A stretch of 14,910 nucleotides of DNA from Candidatus Brocadiia bacterium (GTDB taxonomy: Bacteria > Planctomycetota > MHYJ01 > WSZJ01): contig JABWAY010000065.1 in the NCBI GenBank assembly GCA_013360825.1, positions 1-14,910 on the forward strand, read 5' to 3'. Shown here piece after piece: positions 13,707 through 14,910 of this stretch (position 1 is its first letter; the number at the start of each line of letters is the position of its first letter). The translations under genes and the position numbers were made by a program. The notes under the pieces were generated by a model, which worked only from the letters and a program-made list of their open reading frames with translations, made no database searches and was not told the origin of the DNA.

Positions 13707-14910
13707 ATGCCCACAGGATCTGAACCCGCGGTCGGCCCCCGGGTTGCGTTGCGGAACGGCCGCCTGGTGTTCAACGGCCGGGAGCTGACGCCGTTTGGCG
13801 GCGAGCTGCAGTATTTCCGCGTGAGGGACCCCCAGGGGGACGGGGGGAGGACTCACGAACTCTGGCGCGAGACGCTGGAGCGGATGGCGAAGGCGGGGAT
13901 GAACTTTCTCTCCACCTATGTTCCCTGGGACTGGCACGCCCCGGATTCGACCCGTCACGACTGGGGCGGGGACCGGGACCTCGGGGCGTTCCTGGAGATG
14001 GCGCATGCGCTGAAGTTCGTCGTCTGCCTCAAGCCCGGGCCGTACATCACCGCGGAATGGCCCGAGGGGTTCCGGACGTTCGGAGCGGTGCCGGCCTGGT
14101 TCAAGGAGCGGCATCCGGAAACGCTGGTCCGCAGGCCGGGGGGAGCGCTCTGGTCGTTCGATCCGCTCGGGCGGCGCGACCAGGTGCAGCCGCGCTACGA
14201 CGCCCCCGCCTTCATTGACGCAGTGCGTCAATGGTTCGCGGCGCTCGCCCCCGTCATCCGGCCGTTCCTCCACGCCCGCCCGTGCGTCGCCATGATCCAG
14301 CTCGACAACGAAACCAACCTCTGGTGGAGCGACCTCGCCCACGTCGACCTCCCCGGCGACTACGCCGGCCGCCTCCGCCACTGCGTCAACTACCTCGCCG
14401 TCCTCCGCGACATCTGGCGGGACCTGGACATCGACGAGCCCGACGTCCTCTTCACCGCCAACGACTCCCCGTTCGCCATCCCCCTCCGCCACAACCTCCT
14501 CCAGGATGCCGGCCTCAAGAGCGCCGTCGCGCTTCCCACCCTCGACGTCTACCCGCGCGGAATCCCGCTTCGCGACATCCCCGCGGACCAGCCCTGGCAG
14601 GGGGCATTTTTTACCCGGCTGCTCGAGCGGCACGCGCCGGAACGGTTCGCATTCGGCGCGGAGATCCAGGGGATGGATCTGAAGCTCGCGTTCGGGGCGA
14701 CGGCGACGGCGCGGCCGGAGGCGACGGGGCAGCTTCTGACGTCGATGATCGGGAGCGGGCTGAAGGGCGGGGCGCTGTACGTGATGCGCGAGGGGCTGAA
14801 CGCGGACGGGACGCTGTACGGGCCGGCGGCGTGTTTCGCGATCCACGGCGACGCGACCGCGCGGTGGGACGTCGCGTCACGGTTCGCGCGCTGGATGCGC
14901 GAGGACGGCG
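13707..14910 (+). CDS. GH35-type beta-galactosidase-like glycoside hydrolase, partial
   Basis: An open frame of 401 codons running off the window end without a stop. It is the N-terminal TIM-barrel of a glycoside hydrolase resembling family 35. Matching family hallmarks are WRETLERMAKAGMNFLSTYVPWDWHAP (53-79), LKPGPYITAEW (108-118), and the probable acid/base glutamate E202 in IQLDNE; classical GH35 enzymes have ENE here. E319 in FGAEIQG is a plausible nucleophile. GH35 enzymes release terminal beta-galactose from oligosaccharides or glycans; the exact sugar here is unknown. No signal peptide is evident, suggesting a cytoplasmic enzyme. The ATG at 13707 has no Shine-Dalgarno sequence, but TAGAGT lies seven bases upstream. 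Leucine and alanine codon choice changes sharply within the gene. Confidence 0.85.
   Translation, partial: MPTGSEPAVGPRVALRNGRLVFNGRELTPFGGELQYFRVRDPQGDGGRTHELWRETLERMAKAGMNFLSTYVPWDWHAPDSTRHDWGGDRDLGAFLEMAHALKFVVCLKPGPYITAEWPEGFRTFGAVPAWFKERHPETLVRRPGGALWSFDPLGRRDQVQPRYDAPAFIDAVRQWFAALAPVIRPFLHARPCVAMIQLDNETNLWWSDLAHVDLPGDYAGRLRHCVNYLAVLRDIWRDLDIDEPDVLFTANDSPFAIPLRHNLLQDAGLKSAVALPTLDVYPRGIPLRDIPADQPWQGAFFTRLLERHAPERFAFGAEIQGMDLKLAFGATATARPEATGQLLTSMIGSGLKGGALYVMREGLNADGTLYGPAACFAIHGDATARWDVASRFARWMREDG

Noticed and set aside
13670..13774. ATG at 13774 for the minus-strand peptidase
   Set aside because: It would overlap the divergent GH35 start and add 35 residues unlike a signal peptide; the GTG at 13669 has AAGGA upstream.
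1..14910. CRISPR array, insertion sequence, tRNA or rRNA genes
   Set aside because: No regularly spaced short repeats with unique spacers, no transposase-like protein and no cloverleaf or rRNA signature were found on reading both strands.

Overview
The window is about 14.9 kb of very GC-rich bacterial DNA with ten protein genes and no RNA gene, insertion sequence or CRISPR array that I can see. The cell envelope is Gram-negative in type: a tripartite-type RND efflux pump, a lipobox-bearing lytic transglycosylase of the MltA family, and several lipoproteins or exported proteins. A large surface lipoprotein built from fibronectin III and pre-peptidase C-terminal (PPC) domains, and an exported DUF1570-like gluzincin peptidase, fit a free-living high-GC lineage such as Planctomycetota, Acidobacteriota, Myxococcota or a related candidate phylum. 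I cannot place it further from sequence alone.

Layout from left to right. A 48-49 bp tandem repeat (1-136) precedes a small GIY-YIG protein (190-510, +). This converges on a 1044-residue Fn3/PPC lipoprotein (526-3660, -). A 355 bp divergent intergenic region separates that from a two-gene efflux operon: adaptor (4016-5095, +) and RND permease (5092-8208, +), overlapping by four bases. The permease converges on a minus-strand run read as ric (10887-10198), M28 peptidase (10182-8767) and smpB (8757-8284), with gaps of 15 and 9 bases. Upstream of ric, also on the minus strand, lie mltA (12312-11119) and a peptidase-MA-like protease (13669-12413). The protease gene is divergent from a GH35-type beta-galactosidase-like gene (13707 to the window end, +), with only 37 bases between their starts.

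The gene content is mostly conserved function: multidrug export, repair of iron-sulfur clusters after nitrosative or oxidative stress, ribosome rescue, peptidoglycan turnover, protein and sugar degradation. No new multi-gene system is evident. The most interesting signal is in gene starts. Five of the genes have a Shine-Dalgarno-like sequence, and the permease start is coupled to its upstream gene. The four others (GIY-YIG, M28, smpB, GH35) lack one and instead carry a TAGnnT hexamer ending 6 or 7 bases before the ATG. This is the geometry of a -10 box driving leaderless mRNA. In the 37 bp divergent region the same bases can be read as a -10 box on both strands, giving a leaderless transcript one way and a Shine-Dalgarno-led transcript the other way. 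A perfect 11 bp inverted repeat overlaps the predicted promoter of ric. GC-rich stem-loops abut the stop codons of at least three genes.
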